The notes beneath the pieces are model-generated. The model was not told the origin of the DNA, ran no database searches, and saw only the letters and a list, made by a program, of their open reading frames with translations. 64,000 nucleotides of DNA from Rattus norvegicus (lineage: Eukaryota > Chordata > Mammalia > Rodentia > Muridae): the NCBI RefSeq assembly GCF_036323735.1, contig NC_086028.1, positions 38,071,001-38,135,000 on the forward strand, read 5' to 3'. The translations under genes and the position numbers were made by a program. Every line of letters starts with the position of its first letter. The first letter of the stretch is position 1. Positions 21,804-30,849 of the stretch are shown here, one piece after another.

Positions 21804-22859
21804 ATGGCGAGAGGCAAGCGCAGGAACCCAAGCAACAGAAACCAAGACTACATGGCATCATCGGAGCCCAATTCTCCCACCAAAGCAAACACGGAATATC
21901 CAAACACACCAGAAAAGCAAGATCTAGTTTCAAAATCATATTTGATCATGATGCTGGAGGACTTCAAGAAAGACATAAAGAACTCCCTTAGAGAACAAGT
22001 AGAAGCCTACAGAGAGGAATCACAAAAATCCCTGAAAGAATTCCAGGAAAACACAATCAAACAGTTGAAGGAATTAAAAATGGAAATAGAAGCAATCAAG
22101 AAAGAACACATGGAAACAACCCTGGACATAGAAAATCAAAAGAAAAGACAAGGAGCTGTAGATACAAGCTTCACCAACAGAATACAAGAGATGGAAGAGA
22201 GAATCTTGGGAGCAGAAGATTCCATAGAAATCATTGACTCAACTGTCAAAGATAATGTAAAGCAGAAAAAGCTACTGGTCCAAAACATACAGGAAATCCA
22301 GGACTCAATGAGAAGATCAAACCTAAGGATAATAGGTATAGAAGAGAGTGAAGACTCCCAGCTCAAAGGACCAGTAAATATCTTCAACAAAATCATAGAA
22401 GAAAACTTCGCTAACCTAAAAAAAGAGATACCCATAGGCATACAAGAAGCCTACAGAACTCCAAATAGATTGGACCAGAAAAGAAACACCTCCCGTCACA
22501 TAATTGTCAAAACACCAAACGCACAAAATAAAGAAAGACTATTAAAAGCAGTAAGGGAAAAAGGTCAAGTAACATATAAAGGCAGACCTATCAGAATCAC
22601 ACCAGACTTTTCGCCAGAAACTATGAAGGCCAGAAGATCCTGGACAGATGTCATACAGACCCTAAGAGAACACAAATGCCAGCCCAGGTTACTGTATCCT
22701 GCAAAACTCTCAATTAACATAGATGGAGAAACCAAGATATTCCATGACAAAACCAAATTTACACAATATCTTTCTACAAATCCAGCACTACAAAGGATCA
22801 TAAAGGGTAAAGCCCAACATAAGGAGGCAAGCTATACCCTAGAAGAAGCAAGAAACTAA
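21804..22859 (+). CDS. LINE-1 ORF1 protein, intact
   Basis: Uninterrupted 351-codon ORF starting MARGKRRNPSNRNQDYMASS. ORF1p is the RNA-binding trimeric chaperone of the L1 ribonucleoprotein. A coiled-coil region is visible around residues 50-170 (heptads rich in K, E, L and I, e.g. LKEFQENTIKQLKELKMEIE). A central RRM-like region follows (SNLRIIGIEESED near 170-185, then RHIIVKTPNAQNKERLLKAV near 232-251). The basic C-terminal domain includes GRPIRITPDFSPETMKARRS. Length and order match rodent L1 ORF1p. An intact ORF1 points to a fairly young copy. It is not a host gene, and its ORF2 partner is cut off. Confidence 0.9.
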   Translation: MARGKRRNPSNRNQDYMASSEPNSPTKANTEYPNTPEKQDLVSKSYLIMMLEDFKKDIKNSLREQVEAYREESQKSLKEFQENTIKQLKELKMEIEAIKKEHMETTLDIENQKKRQGAVDTSFTNRIQEMEERILGAEDSIEIIDSTVKDNVKQKKLLVQNIQEIQDSMRRSNLRIIGIEESEDSQLKGPVNIFNKIIEENFANLKKEIPIGIQEAYRTPNRLDQKRNTSRHIIVKTPNAQNKERLLKAVREKGQVTYKGRPIRITPDFSPETMKARRSWTDVIQTLREHKCQPRLLYPAKLSINIDGETKIFHDKTKFTQYLSTNPALQRIIKGKAQHKEASYTLEEARN

Positions 22860-22864
22860 TCATC

Positions 22865-23320
22865 TTGGCAACAAAACAAAGAGAAGAAAAGCACACAAAC
22901 ATAACCTCACATCCAAATATAAATATAACAGGAAGCAATAATCACTATTCCTTAATATCTCTCAACATCAATGGCCTCAACTCCCCAATAAAAAGACATA
23001 GATTAACAAACTGGATACGCAATGAGGACCCTGCATTCTGCTGCCTACAGGAAACACACCTCAGAGACAAAGACAGACACTACCTCAGAGTGAAAGGCTG
23101 GAAAACAACTTTCCAAGCAAATGGTCAGAAGAAGCAAGCTGGAGTAGCCATTCTAATATCAAATAAAATCAATTTTCAATTAAAAGTCATCAAAAAAGAT
23201 AAGGAAGGACACTTCATATTCATCAAAGGAAAAATCCACCAAGATGAACTCTCAATCCTCATCTCATCTTCGGTTGGTTTATATACAAGTGTGCAATTTC
23301 TAGGCTTGAAAGTAAAATGA
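22865..23320 (+). pseudogene. LINE-1 ORF2, truncated in the endonuclease domain, fused to foreign sequence
   Basis: Starts five bases after the ORF1 stop; the frame opens at a TTG with no nearby ATG. It shows the APE-type endonuclease N-terminus: SLISLNINGLNS with the conserved Asn and CLQETHLRDKD with the catalytic Glu, then AGVAILISNK. L1 identity stops after GKIHQDELSIL (about 23258), where an intact copy would continue with NIYAPN. The frame then runs about 19 more codons into the joined 3'UTR sequence before TGA at 23318-23320. The rest of endonuclease, reverse transcriptase and the C-terminal Cys domain are absent, so it is non-autonomous. Confidence 0.9.
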
Positions 23321-24576
23321 TGCTATCTGGTGCTGGATAGAGGAGCCTTATTTTTTATTATGGCAGCTTGCTATTTTTGTAACATGGTGATTTGGTTGAA
23401 CACAATAAAGTACAGTAGTAACTGATCTCCCCTTCTTCCTGGATGAGTGAGGAGATGATTAAATGTTGATGTCAGCATCCTTGAGCATATTCAGATGAGC
23501 TTCTGCTTCTGTTGAAAAGGATGCTGTGTTTGATTGTGGTCCGAAGCTTTGAAGCACTACTTGGCATCTCCTTCCTTGGAGGTCTCACTGTTTAAACATA
23601 ACAGATTTGATAGCTTGTTGGTAAGGTGAGGTCCAGCTTGTCTCCACTAGGTCATCTTCATGTGAATCCGGTGGTTATACGGTTTTGTTCTAGGGATATT
23701 TCATTTTTTTAATAACGGTTTTAGCTGACATTCATGGAGAGAATGAATCCTTAGAACTGTGCCACTAGTGAAAGGAAATCCTGTCTAGAGTATGTTTCTT
23801 TACAAAGCTGTGTCACACCATCCTTTGGGCCCTCAGCTGGAAAAGTAGAATCAAGTCTCAAATAATGCCTTTTAAATTGTATCCTCTAGTATTATAGATG
23901 TAGGACAGTACTGTATCATACCTCTGTGGATGTAAAATAGCTTGTACCTGCTTTATGATACGTAGTAGTGACCGTGCTTTATCAGAGCTGTTTTTAATGA
24001 TGTTGCTCAGAATGTTTTCTTTCCAGATGATGATTGAGAAGCTAATTAAAAAAAAAAAATGGTGCCAGGTACCACAAGAGTAACAGAACTGTGCTGTTTT
24101 CTCGGGTTTTGTTTTTTTACTTTTTTTTTTTTTAATGGAGTGTGCTGGATGTCTCTACAGTTTTGTTCAGATGACTGCAGAACCTGGAAAAGCTGTTGCT
24201 GCTGTTGATGCATAACACACTGCTATTATTGGTCTTTTTACATAAATATAAATATATATATATACAGTTATATAATTTGAATTTTTTGAAACTTTAGCTG
24301 TGCTGTCAACTTTGGAAAAAAGTATCCCCGTTTACTGTGTTGAGTTGGCACTGTACGGAAATTAACAGCCATATTGGTCTAGAAATGTTGAACTTAAGTT
24401 TTTTCCATTTGTACAGGGGTAACACACTGTATTAAATATGTAAGGTCTTATCTACCTGGGTTTGATTACAAAAACTAATAAAGTATTCTCTAAATTAAAA
24501 TAAAATAAAATAAAAATAAATAAATAAATAGCCAAACAAACAATAAACAAAACAAAATTAAAAAAATAAAAAAAAA
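23259..24576 (+). pseudogene. Retrocopied 3'UTR and poly(A) tail of a cellular mRNA
   Basis: About 1.24 kb of AT-rich sequence with 3'UTR character: no ORF, several U-rich tracts, ATATATATATAC near 24250, and a terminal AATAAA at 24477-24482. It is followed by an impure A tail (24496-24576, TAAAA and AAAT units). There are no introns or coding region, so it is a 3' fragment of a processed transcript. I could not identify the parent gene. It shares the TSD with the L1 part, so the two arrived together. Confidence 0.75.
24477..24482 (+). terminator. Polyadenylation signal of the retrocopied mRNA
   Basis: AATAAA about 15 bases before the start of the A-rich tail, the usual spacing for a genuine mRNA 3' end captured by reverse transcription. 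Confidence 0.8.
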
Positions 24577-24747
24577 AAGGATGCCAGAGAGAAAGGCATT
24601 GGCTCCCCTGGAAGTAGGGTTACAAATGACCACGAGCCAAAAAGTTTGTTCCAGGAAAAGCAACCAGTGCCCTTAGCTGCCGAGTCATCGTCTCTCCAGC
24701 TTCAAGATATTGTAATTTTTAATTGGTCAAGGTTAAAGGTGATGTCC

Positions 24748-24899
24748 CCTTTTTATTTTGAGATGGTGTGTCCACATTGTATAGCTCTGGCTGTCCTAGA
24801 ACTCTCTATGTATACCAGGCTGCCCTTGAATCCACGGAGACCCACCAGCCTGTGTCTCCTAAATGCTGGGATTAAAGGCATGCACCTCCACACCTGGTC
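24748..24899 (-). mobile_element. B1 SINE
   Basis: Antisense B1: 'gagatggtgtgtccacattg', 'ctctggctgtcctagaactc', 'aatgctgggattaaaggcat'. Confidence 0.85.
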
Positions 24900-25366
24900 C
24901 CTGATGTCCTCCTTTAAAGCACCTTGCAAGTAGCTGTTGTCTTGTGCCAACTTTACAACCCCCATACTGAGCCACCTGGACAGGTTGAACAGCCTAACAT
25001 TACTGGAATTTTGGAACCCATTGTGACTTTCCGCCTCTCAGATTCACTGGGCAGTACATAATCGGTTATTCTAAGCGCCTGAATGTGGGAGCTCTAGAGA
25101 TAGATAAGGAATCAAGAGAAAAAAAGACAAAGAAAAAACAAACAAACAAACCTAATGTTTCTGCGGTTACACCTCCAGCCCAAAGCCCACGAGGTTTTGT
25201 TTTCTAATTTGTTGGATTTCTGTCGGGCTCTCAGCTACCTAAGTAGTCCGTTAGGGTGATGATACTTGGTGGGTTTGAAGTGAATGTCAGGAGAAACAGG
25301 GAAAGAAAGCTAAATAAGTAGATAAATCTGGATCTAATGAGAACAAATTGGATAGAACCGTGTTAT

Positions 25367-25372
25367 CAGCTG
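25367..25372. promoter_or_regulatory. Gdf9: Gdf9 promoter E-box (CAGCTG)
   Basis: CAGCTG lies 179-184 bp upstream of the Gdf9 ATG. From the mouse literature I recall a conserved E-box in this position (reported near -190) needed for ovarian expression; equivalence is inferred from distance and motif only. No canonical TATA box is seen. Confidence 0.55.
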
Positions 25373-25550
25373 ACTGCTGTAGAGCTGATAAGAAATGACT
25401 TACAGCTAGGCATCCTTGAGGTCTGATTACAGAAGTAAAGTTACTCTTCCACACCTAGATTTTATTTAAGGACCACACCAGGGCCTCCCTGACCTTTAGG
25501 AAGAAGACTGGGGCATGGGGAGATGCGTTCCTTCTTAGTTCTCCCAAGCC

Positions 25551-28500
25551 ATGGCATTTCCCAGCAGATTCCTGTTGGGGGTTTGCTGCTTTGCCTGGCT
25601 GTGTCTTCTTATTAGCCTTAGCTCTCAGGCTTCCACGGGAGAATCCCAGGCTGGAGCCAGTGAAAATTTGGAGTCTGAGGCAGACCCCTGGTCCTTGCTG
25701 TTGCCTGTAGATGGGACTGACAGGTCTGGCCTCTTGCCCCCCCTCTTCAAGGTTCTCTCTGATAGGCGAGGTGAGACCCCTAAGCTGCAGCCTGACTCCA
25801 GAGCTCTCTACTACATGAAAAAGCTCTATAAGACGTATGCTACCAAAGAGGGGGTTCCTAAACCCAGCAGAAGTCACCTCTACAATACCGTCCGGCTCTT
25901 CAGCCCCTGTGCCCAGCAGGAGCAGGCTCCCAGCAACCAGATGACAGGTGGGTCGGAGGAGATTGTTCAACTGGGCTGGGGGACAAGACGGGCTTTACTG
26001 CTGCTATAACTATAAGGAGCCACACCTTGATTTGGGTTTGGTGGTTTGTTTTGAGGCAAGATCTTCCCCTGTTACCCAGCTCCTCCTGCCTCAGCTCCCT
26101 GAATACTGGAATCGCACAGGTTTTCACTGTTGCTTGAATTTTATTTTACATGATTCTCAGTATCCGACTGAAACAAACCTTTTAAGTTAGCACTTTTTAA
26201 AAAGCTTTAAAAAATTTTTTTTTGGTGTGGTTGTACTAAGGATTAAATTGGTGGTGGTAATGGGGCTCACATATGTTAGCTAAACCTTCTGCTACGACAT
26301 CCCTGGCCAATAGCATTGGTTACACTGTTTGTTTCCTAAACCATCTTTAGTTAAGAAACTAATATGGTAGATCTGTCTTGTTCGAGTTTCCTTTAAAGTT
26401 TTATTGTCTTAGACAGTCTCAAACTTGCAGTGACTCTCCTGCTTCAGCCACTCTAGTGCTGTGGGATTACAGGCACACGGCAGCACAGCAGCTCAGTGTG
26501 TGAAGGTTAAAAGAGACTAATGCGGGGCTGGGGATTTAGCTCAGTGGTAGAGCGCTTGCCTAGGAAGCGCAAGGTCCTGGGTTCGATCCCCAGCTCCGGG
26601 GAAAAAAAAAAAAAAAAGAGAGACTAATGTCTTGAAAGGCCAAAGAAAGTTCTGGAGGTAGCTAGTATCTTTCATTCTACCAAGCTGTTGGCTGATGGTG
26701 CCCTAAAACTTGCCTTTGTGGTGGGTGATATGGGACATTTCCCCTTGTTTCCCTGGAAGAGGAAAGTTTCAGTCTCCTCTGCACAGTGCATCTTCTTTAA
26801 AAAAAAAAAACATCGGCTGGCTGAGATGTGGTACCATTTATGTCCTAGATACTAGGTGCCTAGAGTTTGACCTCCAGAACCAACAAGACAAAACTCACCT
26901 GGGGTGCGGTGACTCATGACTTTAATTCTAGCCCTCAGGAGACAGGAACAGGCTAATCTCTTTGAGTTCAGGGCCAGCTGGGTCTACAGAGTGAGTTCCA
27001 GGATAGCTAGGGCTACACAGACCTCTCTCAATAAGCAAGCAAGCAAAATCCCAAACCTCCAAGCATTAGTCAGCAACGGGGGACCTGTTTAGTAAGAAGA
27101 AGAGTTGTGCTTTTAAAAACCAAAACCAGCAAACACCCGGGGCTTTGGAGGTAACTCAGTGGATGAAGGCTTCTTCAGCAAGCCTGACAAGAACCAGCTC
27201 CTACAAGCTGTCTTTCAACCTCCATATGTGCTCCACACTCCCCATGCCCCAATACAGACACACACACACACTGGCCACCAGTTCATGAAAACCATAACTG
27301 TCCAGGGCAGTTGTGGCTGTTGAAAGCTGCCCTCCCCACCCTTGCCCGTTTCACTGTAGCAGCCTCATACCCTCCATTTGTTTCCAATCTCGACAGTCAA
27401 ATGTTTCCAACCTCGACAGTCAAATGTTTCCAAGTGACTTGTTTCATTCGGGTCTAGACTGCCTCGATAGTGTTGCTTTCCTGGTCTCCTGCCTGTGTGT
27501 GTAGGAATGACTCCACAGGGAGATACTCTGCTCCACTGTCTGTGTTTGGGTCTGAAACCGGAGGGTGTAATGATTGTCTTTGGTTTCACAAACCTGTTCT
27601 CACCTTTTTCTGAGATGAAAATTGTTTGCATGTGTGAGTTAGGGATGAGGATCATGAGTAGAAAGGCCAGAGAAAAGTTTTTTTTGTTTTTTTGTTTTTT
27701 TTTTTTTGGTTCTTTTTTTCGGAGCTGGGGACCGAACCCAGGGCCTTGCGCTTCCTAGGCAAGTGCACTACCACTGAGCTAAATCCCCAACCCCTGAGAA
27801 AAGTTTTCAGAAGTTGGTTCTCTTCTTTTACCATGTAGGTCCAAACTCAAGTCCTCAAGCTTAGTGGCAATTGTCCTTCCCCACTGAGCTCCACCCACCA
27901 GCCCACATTCTCGAATAGCCTGGCTGGTCTTGAACTCAGTCCATAGCCAAAGGGGCCATTGACCTTCTGGTCTTCTTGCCTCTATTTTCCAAGACCTGAC
28001 TCACCCTGTGTGGATTTGGGAGGAGATTTTTGAAAGGTGTGTGTATGGGGATGGGGGATATGTCTCATGTAACCAACTCAGACTGCCCTCAAACTCACTG
28101 TATAGCCAAAGATGGCATTTACCTCCCAAGTACTGGCTTTGTGGGTGTGGGTTACCAGACCCAGGTGTGTGTGTGCGTGAGTGTGATGAAGGACTCTCAT
28201 TATGTAGCCGAGGCTGGTGGCAATCCTTCTGTCAGCCTCCAAAGTGACAGTGTTACAAAAACAGACCTCTGTCCACCCGAAAGCATGGCTCCAGGCCCTT
28301 GTGCCTACCAGGCAAATGCTCTGCCACTGACTTATACCCCAGACCCTCCACAGTTTCCCTATCAGCTCCCTTCTTCCCTTTGTTTCTGAGGCTTAGGGGA
28401 GGGAAGGGAAGGGAAACTGCCTATGGTCAAGTACTAATTCCTCAGTCTCACTTCCTGCTTTCTCCAGTTCGTTTGCAAACATTACTTACTGGTGGCTTCT

Positions 28501-29434
28501 CTTCTCAGGACCCCTGCCAATGGTGGACCTGCTATTTAACCTGGACCGGGTGACTGCCATGGAACACTTACTCAAATCGGTCTTGCTATACACTCTGAAC
28601 AACTCCGCTGCTTCCTCCTCCACTGTGACCTGTGTGTGTGACCTTGTGGTAAAGGAGCCCATGTCTTCCAGCAAGGCTACCCCAAGAGCGCCATACTCAT
28701 TTACCCTGAGGAAACACAGGTGGATTGAGATGGATGTGACCTCCCTCCTTCAGCCCCTGGTGGCCTCAAGCGAGAGGAGCATTCACCTATCTGTCAATTT
28801 TACATGCACAAGAGACCAGGCCCCAGAGAATGGAACGTTTAATATGCCTCTCTCAGTGCCGCCCTCGCTCATCTTGTATCTCAATGACACGAGTACCCAG
28901 GCCTACCATTCCTGGCAGTCCCTTCAGTCCACCCAGAGGCATTCACAGCATCCCGGCCAGGGCAGTGTGACTACCCGTCCTGTGGAAGAGGAGGCTACTG
29001 AGGTAGAAAGATCTCCTCGGCACCGTCGGGGACAGAAAACCCTCAGCTCAGAAACAAAGAAGCCACTTACAGCATCCTTCAATCTCAGTGAATACTTCAG
29101 ACAGTTTCTTTTCCCTCAAAACGAGTGTGAACTCCATGATTTCAGACTGAGTTTTAGTCAGCTCAAATGGGACAACTGGATCGTGGCCCCGCACAGATAC
29201 AACCCTAGGTACTGTAAAGGGGACTGTCCCCGGGCAGTCAGGCATCGGTACGGCTCTCCTGTGCACACCATGGTCCAGAATATCATCTATGAGAAGCTAG
29301 ACCCCTCAGTGCCAAGGCCTTCATGTGTGCCCGGCAAATACAGCCCCTTGAGCGTGTTGACCATTGAACCCGATGGCTCCATTGCTTACAAAGAGTACGA
29401 AGATATGATAGCTACAAGGTGCACCTGTCGTTAG
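25551..29434 (+). CDS. Gdf9: GDF9, growth differentiation factor 9 precursor
   Basis: Complete two-exon gene for the oocyte-secreted TGF-beta-family ligand that acts on granulosa cells through BMPR2/ALK5 and SMAD2/3, needed for early follicle growth. Exons are 25551-25947 and 28509-29434 (397+926 nt, 440 aa), with donor ACAG|GTGGGT and acceptor CTTCTCAG|GACC. The start ATG has G at -3 and +4. Residues 1 to about 27 form a hydrophobic signal peptide (FLLGVCCFAWLCLLISLSS). The prodomain ends at the furin site RHRR. The mature chain is 134 residues from GQKTLSSE to CTCR. It has six cysteines (mature 33, 62, 66, 99, 131, 133). The usual fourth cystine-knot cysteine is Ser (PSCVPG), so dimers are non-covalent, as known for GDF9. 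The 2.56-kb intron holds two ID elements and B1 pieces. Confidence 0.98.
26523..26618 (+). mobile_element. ID SINE in Gdf9 intron
   Basis: Sense ID with long A tail. TSD AGAGACTAATG at 26512-26522 and 26619-26629. Confidence 0.94.
27381..27433. repeat. 23-bp minisatellite, 2.3 copies
   Basis: Unit tttccaacctcgacagtcaa plus atg at 27381-27403 and 27404-27426, one mismatch between units, then a partial third start (tttccaa). Confidence 0.9.
27682..27795 (-). mobile_element. ID SINE in Gdf9 intron
   Basis: Antisense ID with TTTTTTG-interrupted tail. TSD GAGAAAAGTTTT at 27670-27681 and 27796-27807. Confidence 0.94.
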
Positions 29435-29779
29435 CATGGGGCTCTCTACAACACCTGAGCCTGTCTGGCAGAGCAGTGCCATGGGCCTTAGAGGGCCTGG
29501 GCAGAGAGCTTCATGTGACCAATCTTTCTGTGTCACTCAGTGCACATTGTATGAGCAGGGGAAGTGTGTGTGTGTGTGGATGAGCATGTTGTGTGCAGTA
29601 GCCATAGGTGTACAGGACACACTGGTCGTTGCCATAAACCAAGTGGATTATAGCTCATTCGGAGATCTTTTTCTTACCCACGAGTGTGGTTTCCAATGGA
29701 CAAATTTATTAGCATAGGTCTTGAGTGGAAATGTAGCTGTGAACACTTCAGAGTGCTGTGGTTTTACGCGTAACAGAAG

Positions 29780-29785
29780 AATAAA
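29780..29785 (+). terminator. Gdf9: Gdf9 polyadenylation signal
   Basis: AATAAA 346 bases after the Gdf9 stop, followed by 'gcgtgtgttct' GT-rich sequence. The implied 3'UTR (about 29435-29805) contains a short (GT)n run near 29565. Confidence 0.8.
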
Positions 29786-30119
29786 CCGTTGATGGCATAA
29801 ATTGCGTGTGTTCTATTAAAAGACCACTTCTATAGTCTTGTTTTGAGGATGGGGGCATCCTGATAGCCAGCCTTAGCTTGTCTTTACCAAAATGGAGGTG
29901 AACTTGGTTGCTGAATGCTATGAAGAGAGCCAGTGGGACTGTAGTTAGGATGGATGGGCAGTGTCCACTAAGTATGACTTTGATGACCACAGTGCCAATT
30001 CTTCCCATGGCCAGCTTGCTGCCATCAGTTGAGTCACATAGAATAACATGTGTCCCATTCATTAAGGGAAATGTGGCTTTCTGGCTTTTCCATGAAAAAC
30101 CTATGTTCAAAGTTTGTTG

Positions 30120-30458
30120 AATTTTGAGAGCAGGTCTCACGATATAGCTCTGGCTATCCTGGAACTCATTGTATAGATCAGGCTGGTCTCAAACCTCACA
30201 GAAATGTGCCTGCCTCTTCCTCTGCTTCTGCCTCCCAAGTGCTGAGATCAAAGGTGTGCACCACCACACCTGGCTTCAGTGTTCAACTCTTAAAAATGGG
30301 CATTGGCGTTTTGCCTGAATATGTCTGCTTGAGGGTGTCAGCTCCCCTGGAACTGGAGTTAGACACTTGTGAGCTGCCATGTGGATACTGGGAATTGAAC
30401 CCCAGTCCTCTGCAAGAGCAGCCAGTGCTCTTAACCCCTGAACCCTCTCTCTAGACCC
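30120..30458 (-). mobile_element. Adjacent B1 and B3 SINEs
   Basis: Antisense B1 at about 30120-30274 ('atagctctggctatcctgga' to 'ccaccacacctgg') followed by antisense B3 at about 30278-30458 ('tgtgagctgccatgtggata', 'gaaccctctctctag'). Confidence 0.85.
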
Positions 30459-30548
30459 TAATGTTCAATTTTTAAAAAACAACTCTTGTTCTTTCAGAAT
30501 TTTATATATAGGTATAAGGTATAATGTATACTTTTTGCCCTAAACTTT

Positions 30549-30655
30549 GGGGGGTTGGGGATTTAGCTCAGTGGTTGAGCGCTTGCCTAGCAAGCTCAAG
30601 GCCCTGGGTTCAGTCCCCAGCTCCGAAAAAAAACAACAACAACAAAAAAAAAACA
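30549..30655 (+). mobile_element. ID SINE
   Basis: Sense ID with AACAACAAC-interrupted tail. The duplication is short or decayed (AAACTTT on both sides), so the exact ends are uncertain. Confidence 0.88.
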
Positions 30656-30718
30656 AAACTTTTTTTTGGGGGGGGGGGTGGTTTGGTTTGGCTTTTTGTT
30701 GTTCGTTTGTTTGCTTGA

Positions 30719-30777
30719 TTTTTTTTTTTTTTTTTTTCCGGAGCTGGGGACCGAACCCAGGGCCTTGCGCTTGCTAG
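30719..30777 (-). mobile_element. ID SINE, truncated
   Basis: Antisense ID: poly(T), 'ccggagctggggaccgaacc' and on to 'ttgcgcttgctag', then it stops abruptly in unrelated sequence. This is the 3' half only, i.e. 5' truncated. Confidence 0.88.
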
Positions 30778-30849
30778 TAGCCCTAGATTACCTTAAATTC
30801 CTGATCTTCTGCCTCCGTCTTCTGTAGTGCTAAGACTACAGGCATGTGT

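Larger units (their letters stand above)
21048..24592 (+). mobile_element. Chimeric retro-insertion: L1 5' half joined to a cellular 3'UTR
   Basis: One insertion bounded by a perfect 16-bp TSD, AAGGATGCCAGAGAGA, at 21048-21063 and 24577-24592. The inserted DNA (21064-24576) is an L1 5'UTR, intact ORF1, the start of ORF2, then, from about 23258, sequence that is not L1. The non-L1 part ends with AATAAA and an A-rich tail, so the 3' end is that of another polyadenylated mRNA. Normal L1 copies run to their own 3'UTR and are 5' truncated; this one keeps the 5' end and has a foreign 3' end. The likely cause is target-primed reverse transcription starting on the cellular mRNA, with a switch to an L1 RNA. 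The target is an old B3-like SINE (21026-21047 plus 24593-24702). Confidence 0.88.
25948..28508 (+). other. Gdf9: Gdf9 intron 1
   Basis: Holds B1-like antisense fragments (about 26035-26110, 26400-26480), ID elements (26523-26618, 27682-27795), a sense B1 (about 26898-27035), a B4-like piece with a CA run (about 27140-27275), a 23-bp minisatellite (27381-27433) and degraded B1-like pieces (about 27900-28340). No alternative exon is convincing. Confidence 0.8.

Noticed and set aside
27381..27433. CRISPR-like direct repeats
   Set aside because: Mammalian minisatellite without spacers.
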